NCBI GenBank assembly: GCA_013003285.1
Contig: JABDJY010000487.1
Coordinates: 1-49,982 of the forward strand
Source of the DNA: Alphaproteobacteria bacterium
GTDB lineage: Bacteria > Pseudomonadota > Alphaproteobacteria > UBA6615
Length of the DNA: 49,982 nt
Direction of reading: 5' to 3'
Of this stretch, positions 1 through 8,247 are shown one piece after another. Position numbers and translations under genes: made by a program. Each line of letters opens with the position of its first letter. Position 1 is the stretch's first letter. Under the pieces are notes generated by a model. That model was not told the origin of the DNA and did no database searches. It saw nothing but the letters and a program-made list of their open reading frames with translations.

Positions 1-201
1 CTCTTTGTCTTTGTTTATATCGGCGTCGTCGCCGGATTTGCCGCCGGCGCCGTGATCGCCTGGTCGTCGTCGGCGCGTCACCGCCGGGCCCGCCAACGCA
101 AGGCAGAGGGCAAGACCGATGCGGCGACGCGCACCCACCGCAAGCCTGCACCCGAGACGGGAAAAGGCGCCGGCGCCACGCCCCCCGCCGTCATCGATTG
201 A
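1..201 (+). CDS. LapA-family (DUF1049) inner-membrane protein, C-terminal part
   Basis: The reading frame is open from the first base and ends at TGA 199-201, so only the last 66 residues are visible. They form one hydrophobic segment (FVYIGVVAGFAAGAVIAW) followed at once by a strongly basic stretch and a low-complexity Ala/Gly/Pro tail. This fits the second membrane helix and cytoplasmic tail of LapA/DUF1049 proteins, small two-helix inner-membrane proteins linked to envelope and LPS assembly. In many alphaproteobacteria such a gene lies just before pyrF, and pyrF follows two genes later here. The next gene starts inside this stop codon (TTGA overlap), so they are probably co-transcribed. 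The N-terminus lies outside the window, so the family call rests on topology and context. Confidence 0.55.
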   Translation, partial: LFVFVYIGVVAGFAAGAVIAWSSSARHRRARQRKAEGKTDAATRTHRKPAPETGKGAGATPPAVID

Positions 202-1160
202 GTGCGGCCATGCGCACGGTCAGCGCCAGCGAGGTCGAGGCCGGGCTTGGCTATGGCGATCTTATCGAGGCTTTGCGCGCCGCCTTTAGGCGTGAGACCC
301 AAGTGCCCCTGCGCCACCACCATACGATTCCCACCGGCGGCCGCGAAGCGACATTGCTGTTGATGCCCGCCTGGAACGCGCCCGATCCGGCGCCAGCCCA
401 TCTTGGAGTCAAAGTCGTTACCGTCTATCCCGATAATTCGGCCCGAGATCTGCCGTCAGTGATGGGCACCTATCTATTGCTCGATGGATCGACCGGCGTG
501 CCCGTTGCCTCGATCGATGGGCCAGCCTTGACCGCGCGACGCACCGCCGCGGCGTCGGCGCTGGCAGCCGATTATTTGGCGCGGCCCGACGCCGAAACTC
601 TGCTTATCGTGGGCACCGGCCGGCTCGCCGCTTGCTTGGCCGAGGCGCACGCCACGGTGCGGCCGCTGCGCCGCACGGTGATTTGGGGCCGCGACCATGA
701 CAAAGCCGAGCGGCTTGCCCGCCGATTGGACAGCGACGCTCACCCTGTCACAGCGTCAGGCGATCTGGCGGTTGCCGCCGGAGAGGCGGATATCATTTGC
801 TGCGCCACCACGTCGCGCGATCCGCTGATATTTGGCGCCTGGCTGAAGGGGGGCACCCATGTCGATCTGGTCGGTGGGTTTCGCCCCGACATGCGCGAGG
901 CCGACGATGACGTTATCCGACGCGGCCGGATTTTCGTCGATACCCGCGCCGGCGCCCTGGCGGAGGCCGGCGATATAACCCAGCCGATCGCGGCGGGGTT
1001 TTTGGACGCCGACGATATCGCCGGTGATCTGTTTGGCCTGTGCCGGGGAGAACGGGCCGGCCGCCAATCGCCGGACGAAATTACGGTGTTCAAATCGGTC
1101 GGCAGCGCGCTGGAGGATTTAGCTGCCGCGGAATTGCTGGTTGCTGGAGGGGCGTCATGA
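198..1160 (+). CDS. Ornithine cyclodeaminase / mu-crystallin family protein
   Basis: A 320-residue protein of the usual length for the ornithine cyclodeaminase/mu-crystallin family, which also includes ketimine (pyrroline-2-carboxylate) reductases and amino-acid dehydrogenases. The N-terminal part has the family pattern of basic residues (PLRHHHTIP) and the segment HLGVKVVTVYPDN. The Rossmann nucleotide-binding turn is LLIVGTGRLAACLAEAHA at about residues 130-147, and the late motif VDLVGGFRPDMREADDDV matches the family. Initiation could be TTG 198, overlapping the upstream stop, or ATG 210. The downstream epimerase gene overlaps its stop by ATGA, so the two are translationally coupled and sit as an insertion between lapA and pyrF. 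The true substrate cannot be read from sequence; family members act on ornithine, proline-like ketimines, alanine or lysine derivatives. Confidence 0.8.
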   Translation: MSAAMRTVSASEVEAGLGYGDLIEALRAAFRRETQVPLRHHHTIPTGGREATLLLMPAWNAPDPAPAHLGVKVVTVYPDNSARDLPSVMGTYLLLDGSTGVPVASIDGPALTARRTAAASALAADYLARPDAETLLIVGTGRLAACLAEAHATVRPLRRTVIWGRDHDKAERLARRLDSDAHPVTASGDLAVAAGEADIICCATTSRDPLIFGAWLKGGTHVDLVGGFRPDMREADDDVIRRGRIFVDTRAGALAEAGDITQPIAAGFLDADDIAGDLFGLCRGERAGRQSPDEITVFKSVGSALEDLAAAELLVAGGAS

Positions 1161-2335
1161 CGGTAACGGCCGACCAGATCCGCGACTGGCTGTGCGATAG
1201 CGCCTTGCCGCTTTGGAGCAGTGCGGGGCGCGACGCCGATGCGGGTGGCTTTATCGATGATCTAAGCCTGGCGGGCGATCCGATCCAAGGCGCGCCGAAG
1301 CGCCTGCGGGTGCAGGCCCGCCAGATCTATGTGTATAGCCATGCCGATCTGCTGGGCTGGACACCGGGGCCGGGGTCGGGGCAGGTCTCGCCGTTGGAAT
1401 CCGCCGCCAGTGGTTTCGATTTCATAGCCGGCCATTTCTGGCGCGACGATCCCGGTGGGTTCGTCTACGCCACCGACCGGTACGGGGCGGTCACCGATCC
1501 GCGGATTGAACTGTACGACCAGGCCTTCGCGCTGTTCGCCTGCGCCTGGTATTTTCGCGCCTCGGGTGAGGCTCGGGCGAAAACAGCGGCCGAGCGCTTG
1601 TTGGGATTTATCGACAGCCATTTGGCGGATAGGGCCGAAGGTGGTTATTTCGAGAACCTGTCGCGCGATCTGCCGCGCCGCCAGAACCCCCATATGCATC
1701 TACTGGAAGCGCTGTTGGCGCTGCATCATGCCACCGGTAGCGACGTGGCATTAGGCCATGCGCGCAAACTGGTCGATTTATTCCGCCAAAGCCTGTTCGA
1801 CCAGGACAGCGGCACGCTGGGCGAATTCTTCGATGCCGACTGGCGTCCGGTGGAAGGAACGGCGGGCCAAATCGTCGAACCCGGACACCATTACGAATGG
1901 AGCTGGCTGCTGCATCACTATGGCGCGGTGACCGGCGACGATTGCGAGCATGAGGCCGATTTGCTGTATCGCTTCGCCGAACAGCAGGGCATCGACCGCG
2001 ATTCCGGCCCGACCGAGGGCCTGGTCTTCGATTCTGTGCTGCGCCGCGGTGTCGATTTGGACGACAATAAACGCCTCTGGGGGCAGACCGAGGCGATTAA
2101 GGCACAGACCGCGCGGCTGGAGTTCACTGGCGATACAGCCGCCGGCGCGCGCCTCGACACGCTGCTCGACCGCTTGTTCGCGTGTCATATGATGGGCGAA
2201 ACCGGCCTGTGGCGCGAACATTTAGAGCGCGACGGCACGCCGCTGCGCGATACGGTGCCGGCAACGTCGCTATACCATCTGTTTCTGGCGCTCACCGAGG
2301 TTTTGCGCGTGCGCGACGGTATAACGTCACTCTAG
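1157..2335 (+). CDS. AGE-family epimerase/isomerase (N-acylglucosamine 2-epimerase-like)
   Basis: 392 residues from the ATG that overlaps the previous stop. An upstream in-frame extension to 1040 lies inside the preceding gene and is unlikely. The protein has the (alpha/alpha)6-barrel signatures of the AGE superfamily, which interconverts aldoses and ketoses or epimerises N-acetylglucosamine. Visible motifs are RLRVQARQIYVYSHA (residues 49-62), ELYDQAFALFA (118-128), NPHMHLLEAL (177-186, with two His), EPGHHYEWSWLLHHY (241-255, paired catalytic-type His) and KRLWGQTEAIKA further on. Length and motifs fit mannose isomerase/YihS-like members as well as renin-binding-protein-type epimerases, so I leave the substrate open. 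It ends 72 bases before pyrF and probably reads through into it. Confidence 0.85.
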   Translation: MTVTADQIRDWLCDSALPLWSSAGRDADAGGFIDDLSLAGDPIQGAPKRLRVQARQIYVYSHADLLGWTPGPGSGQVSPLESAASGFDFIAGHFWRDDPGGFVYATDRYGAVTDPRIELYDQAFALFACAWYFRASGEARAKTAAERLLGFIDSHLADRAEGGYFENLSRDLPRRQNPHMHLLEALLALHHATGSDVALGHARKLVDLFRQSLFDQDSGTLGEFFDADWRPVEGTAGQIVEPGHHYEWSWLLHHYGAVTGDDCEHEADLLYRFAEQQGIDRDSGPTEGLVFDSVLRRGVDLDDNKRLWGQTEAIKAQTARLEFTGDTAAGARLDTLLDRLFACHMMGETGLWREHLERDGTPLRDTVPATSLYHLFLALTEVLRVRDGITSL

Positions 2336-2407
2336 CGGTCGGGCTGCCGCTTTGCTAGAACCGCGCCGGCTCTAATCGTCAGACCATGCCGAGAAAGACA
2401 CTTGCCG

Positions 2408-3112
2408 ATGTTGCCTGAGAACCCGATCTTCGTTGCCCTCGATACGCCGGACTTGGTCCAAGCCGCCGCGTGGGCCGAGGCTGTGCGCCCGTGCGTGGGC
2501 GGCGTCAAATTGGGGTTGGAATTCTTCAACAGCAACGGGCCCGACGGGGTGCGGCGGATCGTCGATCTGGGCCTGCCGGTTTTCCTCGATCTGAAGTTTC
2601 ATGACATTCCCAATACGGTGGCTGGCGCGGTGCGCGCTGTTGCCGGTCTGGGCGCGGCGATCGTCAATGTGCATGCCAGCGGCGGTAGCGCCATGTTGCG
2701 GGCCGCGGCCGAGGCAGCAGCCGACCATGGCGCCGATCGTCCCCTGGTCATCGCCGTCACCGTGCTAACCAGCCTCGACGACCAGGATCTTGCCGGGGTC
2801 GGTCAAATGGGACCGGCGGCCGCTCAGGTCGAGCGCCTGGCGCGGCTGACCCAATCCTGCGGCCTCGACGGCGTGGTGTGTTCGCCGGCCGAGATCGCCA
2901 CCTTGCGCGCGGCCTGCGGCGATGATTTCCGCCTGATTGTTCCCGGCATTCGACCGGCCTGGGCCAGCACGGGTGATCAGAAGCGGATCATGACACCGCG
3001 CGAGGCACGCGACCTGGGGGCGACAATTTTGGTGATCGGCCGACCGATCACCGGCGCTGACGACCCCGCCGCCGCCGCGGTGCGTATCATGGAAGAGTTG
3101 GAGATTACCTGA
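2408..3112 (+). CDS. pyrF: Orotidine 5'-phosphate decarboxylase
   Basis: Catalyses the last step of UMP synthesis, decarboxylation of OMP. The ATG at 2408 gives 234 residues; a TTG two codons upstream (2402) is possible. The catalytic Asp-Lys-Asp array is present as DLKFHDIPNT at residues 61-70 (D61, K63, D66). The phosphate-binding end of the TIM barrel is seen as VPGIRPAWA and ILVIGRPIT. Length is normal for the bacterial type-1 enzyme. Its stop overlaps the trpF start (TGATG), so pyrimidine and tryptophan genes are translationally coupled, as is usual in Rhodospirillales-like genomes. Confidence 0.96.
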   Translation: MLPENPIFVALDTPDLVQAAAWAEAVRPCVGGVKLGLEFFNSNGPDGVRRIVDLGLPVFLDLKFHDIPNTVAGAVRAVAGLGAAIVNVHASGGSAMLRAAAEAAADHGADRPLVIAVTVLTSLDDQDLAGVGQMGPAAAQVERLARLTQSCGLDGVVCSPAEIATLRAACGDDFRLIVPGIRPAWASTGDQKRIMTPREARDLGATILVIGRPITGADDPAAAAVRIMEELEIT

Positions 3113-3759
3113 TGACGGTTGCGGCGAAAATTTGCGGCATCAAAGACCCCGTGGCGATGCAAACCGCCATCGATGGTGGTGCGGCCTATGTGGGCCTGGT
3201 TTTCTATCCCCAGAGCCCGCGCGCGGTGACGCCGGGTACGGCGGCGAAGCTGGCTGCGCTGGTGCCCGAGGGGGTGACCAAGGTCGGTCTGTTTGTCGAT
3301 GCCGACAATGCCCAGATCGCCCGTGTGCTGGAGGAAGTCTCCCTCGATATGCTGCAGCTCCATGGCAATGAGACGCCGGAGCGGTGTACCGATATCCGCA
3401 ACCGGTTCGGCCGGCCGGTGATGAAAGTGATCAAGGTCGCGACCCTGGATGATGTGAATTCCGCCAATGATTATTGCGATTTGGTCGATTGGCTGATGTT
3501 CGACGCCAAACCGCCCTCGTCGATGACCAATGCGCTGCCCGGCGGCAATGCCGTCCAATTCGATTGGACCTTGCTGGCCGGCTGGAATTGGCCGGTGCCG
3601 TGGATGCTCGCTGGCGGGTTGGTGGCGGATAATGTCGCCGAAGCGGTTTCTCGGTCGGGAGCGGCGGTGGTCGACGTATCATCGGGCGTCGAATCGGCGC
3701 CGGGCAAGAAGGACCCGGCCGAGATCACGCGTTTCCTTGCGGCCGTGGCAGAGCTGTAG
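3112..3759 (+). CDS. trpF: Phosphoribosylanthranilate isomerase
   Basis: Third dedicated step of tryptophan synthesis: Amadori rearrangement of N-(5-phosphoribosyl)anthranilate. It has 215 residues, the standard length of a monofunctional TrpF. The N-terminal KICGIKDP carries the catalytic Cys. The C-terminal DVSSGVESAPGKKD supplies the catalytic Asp and the phosphate-binding loop, and PWMLAGGLVADNVAEAV is the family's penultimate strand-loop. The start ATG shares one base with the pyrF stop. A 56-base gap separates it from trpB, with no hairpin strong enough to be called a terminator. Confidence 0.96.
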   Translation: MTVAAKICGIKDPVAMQTAIDGGAAYVGLVFYPQSPRAVTPGTAAKLAALVPEGVTKVGLFVDADNAQIARVLEEVSLDMLQLHGNETPERCTDIRNRFGRPVMKVIKVATLDDVNSANDYCDLVDWLMFDAKPPSSMTNALPGGNAVQFDWTLLAGWNWPVPWMLAGGLVADNVAEAVSRSGAAVVDVSSGVESAPGKKDPAEITRFLAAVAEL

Positions 3760-3815
3760 GTGGGCCAACTGGCTTATGTCCTGTCAGCGCGTGCTGATGT
3801 ATAACCCGGCGCATT

Positions 3816-5033
3816 ATGACTATTGAACGTCCCAACAGCTATCGGTCCGGCCCCGACGGAAAGGGCCATTTCGGCATTTTTGGCGGCCGCTATGTCGCCG
3901 AGACGCTGATGCCGCTCATCCTCGAGGTCGAAAAGGCCTATGAGGCGGCCAAGGCCGACCCGGCCTATCAGGCCGAGCTCGACGATTATCTGAAACATTA
4001 TGTCGGCCGGCCCAGCCCGCTGTACCACGCCTCGCGCCTGACCGAACATTGCGGCGGTGCCAAGATCTATTTTAAGCGCGACGAGCTCAACCACACCGGC
4101 GCCCATAAGATCAACAATTGCATGGGCCAGATCCTGCTGGCGCGGCGCATGGGTAAAAAACGCATCATCGCCGAGACCGGGGCGGGTCAGCATGGGGTGG
4201 CGACAGCTACCGTCTGCGCCCTGTTCGGGCTTGAATGCGTTGTCTATATGGGCGCCACCGACATCGAGCGTCAGGCCCCCAATGTATTCCGCATGAAGCT
4301 GTTGGGCGCCGAAGTGCGGCCGGTCACCAGCGGTACGGCGACCCTGAAGGATGCCATGAACGATGCATTGCGCGACTGGGTCGCCAATGTGGATAGCACG
4401 TATTATTTGATCGGCACTGTGGCCGGGCCGCACCCCTATCCGGCGATGGTGCGCGACTTTCAACGGGTGATCGGCGTGGAAGTGCGCGAACAGATGATGG
4501 CGGCCGAGGGCCGGCTGCCGGATACGCTGGTGGCGTGCATCGGTGGCGGGTCGAACGCCATCGGCCTGTTCCATGATTTCCTCGACGAGCCTGACATCGA
4601 CATCATCGGCGTCGAAGCGGCCGGGCACGGGCTGGAGAGCGGCGAACATGCGGCATCGCTGACCGGCGGACGCCCCGGCGTGCTGCATGGCAACCGGACT
4701 TATCTACTGCAGGATGGCGACGGCCAAATTCAAGACGCGCACTCGATCTCGGCCGGCCTCGACTATCCCGGCATCGGCCCGGAACATTCCTGGCTGCATG
4801 AGAGCGGGCGGGTGAATTATGTATCGGTGACCGATAGCGAGGCGCTGGAGGCCTTCCAGCTTTGCAGTCGTCTCGAAGGCATCATTCCGGCGTTGGAGCC
4901 GGCCCACGCCCTGTCCCATGTGGCCAAGATCGCCCCCGACCTGCCGGCCGACCATCTGCTGGTGATGAATATGTGCGGGCGCGGCGACAAGGATGTGTTC
5001 ACGGTCGCCGCCGCACTGGGAGAAGAGCTATGA
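3816..5033 (+). CDS. trpB: Tryptophan synthase beta chain
   Basis: PLP enzyme joining indole and serine to form L-tryptophan in the TrpA2B2 complex. It has 405 residues, typical of TrpB1. The PLP lysine is K98 in TGAHKINN, the glycine-rich phosphate-binding loop is CIGGGSNAIG, and the C-terminal MCGRGDKD motif is intact. The N-terminal GHFGIFGGRYVAETLMP is the family signature. The start ATG lies after a non-coding gap. The stop overlaps the trpA start as ATGA, the usual coupling that balances alpha and beta subunits. Confidence 0.97.
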   Translation: MTIERPNSYRSGPDGKGHFGIFGGRYVAETLMPLILEVEKAYEAAKADPAYQAELDDYLKHYVGRPSPLYHASRLTEHCGGAKIYFKRDELNHTGAHKINNCMGQILLARRMGKKRIIAETGAGQHGVATATVCALFGLECVVYMGATDIERQAPNVFRMKLLGAEVRPVTSGTATLKDAMNDALRDWVANVDSTYYLIGTVAGPHPYPAMVRDFQRVIGVEVREQMMAAEGRLPDTLVACIGGGSNAIGLFHDFLDEPDIDIIGVEAAGHGLESGEHAASLTGGRPGVLHGNRTYLLQDGDGQIQDAHSISAGLDYPGIGPEHSWLHESGRVNYVSVTDSEALEAFQLCSRLEGIIPALEPAHALSHVAKIAPDLPADHLLVMNMCGRGDKDVFTVAAALGEEL

Positions 5034-5905
5034 GCGCCCCGACCGGTGCCCCAACCCATGCGGCGACCAGCGGGCGCATCGAGGCGCGATTCGCCGCCTT
5101 GGCGGCGGAAGGCCGCGCGGCGTTCATCCCCTTCATCATGGCGGCCGACCCCACGGTGGCGGCGACCCGCGATATTCTCAAAGGCCTGCCGGCGGCCGGC
5201 GCCGATATCATCGAACTGGGCGTGATTTTCTCCGATCCCATGGCCGACGGCCCGGCGATCCAAGCCGCCGGTCTGCGCGCCAAGGCGGGCGGTGCCACTT
5301 TGCGGCAAACCTTGGAAATCGTGCGCGAATTTCGTACCGGTGACGACACCACGCCGATCATCCTGATGGGCTACTACAATCCGTTCTATATTTACGGCGT
5401 CGAGGCGTTTCTCGCCGACGCGAAAGAAGCGGGGGTGGATGGGCTGATCATCGTCGATCTGCCGCCGGAAGAAGATAGCGAACTCTGCCTGCCGGCACTG
5501 GACGCGGGTATGCATTTTGTGCGCTTAGCAACGCCGACTACCGACGATCAACGCCTGCCGGCGGTGCTCGAGCATACATCGGGATTTATCTACTATGTGT
5601 CGATCGCCGGCATCACCGGCACCGCTTCGGCGACCCAGGACGCCATTCAGGCCGCTGTGACCCGGCTGAAAAGCCACACCGACTTGCCGGTGGCCGTTGG
5701 CTTCGGCATCCGGACGCCGGAACAAGCGGCCGCCGTCGCGCAAGTCGCCGATGCGGCCGTGGTGGGGTCGGCCATCGTGCAATTAATCGCCGACAATCTC
5801 GATGAGAACGGTCAACCGACGGCCGGTCTGGTCGATACCGTGCTCGATTTTGCCCGCGCCCTGGCCGACGGCGTGCACGGCGCCCGGCGGCGAGCAGCGG
5901 AATAG
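5030..5905 (+). CDS. trpA: Tryptophan synthase alpha chain
   Basis: Cleaves indole-3-glycerol phosphate to indole for channelling to TrpB. The ATG at 5030 overlaps the trpB stop and gives 291 residues; longer in-frame starts lie inside trpB. The catalytic residues are E62 (DIIELG) and D73 (MADGP), matching E. coli E49 and D60, and the phosphate-site motif is present as VGFGIRTPEQ. One oddity: the near-invariant Pro of the loop ELGxPFSDP (P53 in E. coli) is Ile66 here (ELGVIFSDP), and the nearby xAGDP motif reads MAADP. The rest of the barrel, including ILMGYYNP and YYVSIAGITG, is ordinary, so function is likely retained. It is followed 7 bases later by accD. Confidence 0.96.
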   Translation: MSAPTGAPTHAATSGRIEARFAALAAEGRAAFIPFIMAADPTVAATRDILKGLPAAGADIIELGVIFSDPMADGPAIQAAGLRAKAGGATLRQTLEIVREFRTGDDTTPIILMGYYNPFYIYGVEAFLADAKEAGVDGLIIVDLPPEEDSELCLPALDAGMHFVRLATPTTDDQRLPAVLEHTSGFIYYVSIAGITGTASATQDAIQAAVTRLKSHTDLPVAVGFGIRTPEQAAAVAQVADAAVVGSAIVQLIADNLDENGQPTAGLVDTVLDFARALADGVHGARRRAAE

Positions 5906-5912
5906 GCCCGGT

Positions 5913-6878
5913 ATGAGCTGGCTCACAAACTTCGTTCGCCCCAAGATTCAGGCGCTGGTCGGCAAGAAGGACGTGCCGGAAAACTTATGGCACCGCTGTC
6001 CGTCCTGCGACCAGATGCTGTTCCATCGCGAACTCACCGACAATCTGCATGTCTGCCATCACTGCAATTGCCATATGCGCATTTCCGCCGTGACCCGGCT
6101 GGAGATGCTGTTCGACGACGGCGAATTTGAGCGGGCCAAAGTACCGCCAGTGACCGCTGATCCGTTAAAATTCCGCGATACCAAGCGCTACACCGATCGG
6201 TTGCGCGAGGCCGAGAACAAGGCGTCCGAGGACGAGGCGATTATCGTCGCCAGCGGCCTGATGGGCGGCCTGCCGACCGTGGTCGCCGCGTTCAATTTTT
6301 CCTTCATGGGGGGGTCCATGGGTCAGGCCGTCGGCGAGGGGCTGGTGGTTGCCGCCCGCTTGGCGTGCGAGCAAGAGGCGGCGCTGATCGCGATACCGGC
6401 CTCGGGCGGCGCGCGTATGCAGGAAGGCATGTTGAGCCTGATCCAGATGCCACGCACGGTGATCGCTGTGGAGCAGGTGCGCGAGGCGGGCCTGCCATAC
6501 ATCGTTATTCTGACCGATCCGACCACCGGCGGCGTATCGGCCTCGTTCGCCATGCTGGGCGATATTCAGATCGCCGAACCCGGCGCGATGATCGGTTTCG
6601 CCGGACGGCGGGTCATCGAGGATACCATCCGCGAGGAACTGCCGGAGGACTTCCAGCAGGCCGAACGTATGCTCGAACATGGCCTGATCGACATGGTGGT
6701 GCCGCGCCCTGAACTGCGCGAGACCTTGATCCGGGTGGTGTCGCTGCTGCGCCAAAAATCGCCGGCCGATCTGGCGCCGAGCATGGCCGCGACCATCATG
6801 CTGCCGCCGGTCGATTCGCTGCCGAGTGAATCCGAGGTCGAGATCGACGCCGAACCCAGCGCCACCCCGCGCGAGTGA
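5913..6878 (+). CDS. accD: Acetyl-CoA carboxylase carboxyltransferase subunit beta
   Basis: Beta subunit of the carboxyltransferase half of acetyl-CoA carboxylase, making malonyl-CoA for fatty-acid synthesis. From ATG 5913 it has 321 residues. The N-terminal four-Cys zinc ribbon is complete (C29, C32, C48, C51, in HRCPSC and VCHHC). The crotonase-like core shows FSFMGGSMGQAVGE, the oxyanion-hole region ASGGARMQEGMLSLIQM and LTDPTTGGVSASFAMLGD. The in-frame region upstream to 5802 is the end of trpA read in another frame and is rejected. The accD-folC pair downstream of trpBA is a standard alphaproteobacterial arrangement. Confidence 0.97.
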   Translation: MSWLTNFVRPKIQALVGKKDVPENLWHRCPSCDQMLFHRELTDNLHVCHHCNCHMRISAVTRLEMLFDDGEFERAKVPPVTADPLKFRDTKRYTDRLREAENKASEDEAIIVASGLMGGLPTVVAAFNFSFMGGSMGQAVGEGLVVAARLACEQEAALIAIPASGGARMQEGMLSLIQMPRTVIAVEQVREAGLPYIVILTDPTTGGVSASFAMLGDIQIAEPGAMIGFAGRRVIEDTIREELPEDFQQAERMLEHGLIDMVVPRPELRETLIRVVSLLRQKSPADLAPSMAATIMLPPVDSLPSESEVEIDAEPSATPRE

Positions 6879-6882
6879 GCGG

Positions 6883-8190
6883 GTGACGACCACCGACACC
6901 CTGCAGGACATTCTCGCGCGTTTCGACCGTTATCATCCCGTGCGCATCGATCTCACCCTCGACCGCACCGAACGGCTGCTGGCGGCACTGGGCAATCCGC
7001 ATGAGGCCCTACCGCCGGTCATTCATGTGGCCGGCACCAATGGCAAGGGATCGACGATCGCCTTTCTGCGCGCCATGTATGAGGCCGCCGGGCTGGCGGT
7101 GAGCAGCTATACCTCGCCCCATCTGGTGGATTTCACCGAGCGTTTCGTGCTCGCCGGCGAAACCATCTCGAACGCCGCCTTGTGCGATCTGCTGAACGAA
7201 GTCGACGCGATCAACGATGGCCAGCCGATCACCGAGTTCGAAATCGTTACGGCGGCGGCGTTTCTCGCCCTGTCGCGAACCCCGGCGGATATCGTCCTAT
7301 TGGAAACCGGGCTGGGTGGGCGCTACGATTCCACCAATGTGGTTGCCGCGCCGCTGGCGACGGTGATCACCCCGATCTCGCTTGACCATCAGGCGTTTCT
7401 CGGGCCGGATATCGCCAGTATCGCGGCCGAAAAGGCGGCGATTCAAAAGGCGGGGGTGCCGTCGATCATCGCTCCGCAACCCGCCGACGCGGCGGCAGTG
7501 ATCGATCGGATCGGCGAAGAAGTTGGCGCCATCGGTTTTCGGGCCGGTCAGGAATGGTCGCTCGAAATGAAAGGCGATGGCTTTATCTACCGGTCGCAAA
7601 ACCGAACCCTAACGTTGCCCGCGCCGTCGCTGGAGGGTCCGCATCAGAGGGTCAATGCGGCCACGGCTGTTGCCTGTGTCGAACAATGTTCGAAGATCGC
7701 GGTCACTGATCAGGATATCGCGACCGGCCTATCCCGGACGCGCTGGCCGGGCCGTTTTGAGCTTTTGCCCGATGGTCCTTTGCGCCAAAAATTGCCGGCG
7801 GATTGGGATATTTGGCTGGATGCGGGACACAATGGGGCGGCTGGCGAGGCGTTGGCCGCGGCGTTGCGCCAGATCAATGCCGACAAGCCGATGCCGGTCC
7901 ACATTGTTTTTGGCATGTTGGACGATAAAGACCCGACAACACTCCTCGGCCCGCTGGCCAATTTGGCCGCTTCGATAACCGCTGTGCCGTTGGCTGGGGA
8001 ATCCCGATCACTGGATCCGCAATCCACCGCCGAAACCCTTGTGAATGCCGGGATTACCGCCGATTGGGCGCCGTCGCTCGAAGCGGCGTTAGGGTTACTC
8101 GCCTCGACCCGTGGGGGCGCGCACATCCTGATATGCGGTTCCCACGTCATTGTCGGCGCCGCGTTGCGCGGTAACGCCCGGCCGCTGTGA
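6883..8190 (+). CDS. folC: Bifunctional folylpolyglutamate synthase / dihydrofolate synthase
   Basis: Adds glutamate to dihydropteroate and polyglutamylates folates. I choose GTG 6883, four bases after the accD stop, giving 435 residues; the in-frame start at 6826 lies inside accD. The Mur-ligase-type P-loop is HVAGTNGKGST at residues 48-58. Further family signatures are YTSPHLVDFTERF, LLETGLGGRYDSTN (metal and ATP site), ITPISLDHQAFLG, and in the C-terminal domain LDAGHNGAAGEALA and HIVFGMLDDKD. It is the last gene of the biosynthetic run. The next gene starts 57 bases later at my preferred ATG. Confidence 0.95.
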   Translation: MTTTDTLQDILARFDRYHPVRIDLTLDRTERLLAALGNPHEALPPVIHVAGTNGKGSTIAFLRAMYEAAGLAVSSYTSPHLVDFTERFVLAGETISNAALCDLLNEVDAINDGQPITEFEIVTAAAFLALSRTPADIVLLETGLGGRYDSTNVVAAPLATVITPISLDHQAFLGPDIASIAAEKAAIQKAGVPSIIAPQPADAAAVIDRIGEEVGAIGFRAGQEWSLEMKGDGFIYRSQNRTLTLPAPSLEGPHQRVNAATAVACVEQCSKIAVTDQDIATGLSRTRWPGRFELLPDGPLRQKLPADWDIWLDAGHNGAAGEALAAALRQINADKPMPVHIVFGMLDDKDPTTLLGPLANLAASITAVPLAGESRSLDPQSTAETLVNAGITADWAPSLEAALGLLASTRGGAHILICGSHVIVGAALRGNARPL

Positions 8191-8247
8191 CGGCCTGGGT
8201 TGGATCACCCGCGCCGGCGGCTTATGGTGCGCGGGGATGAGGGTCTG

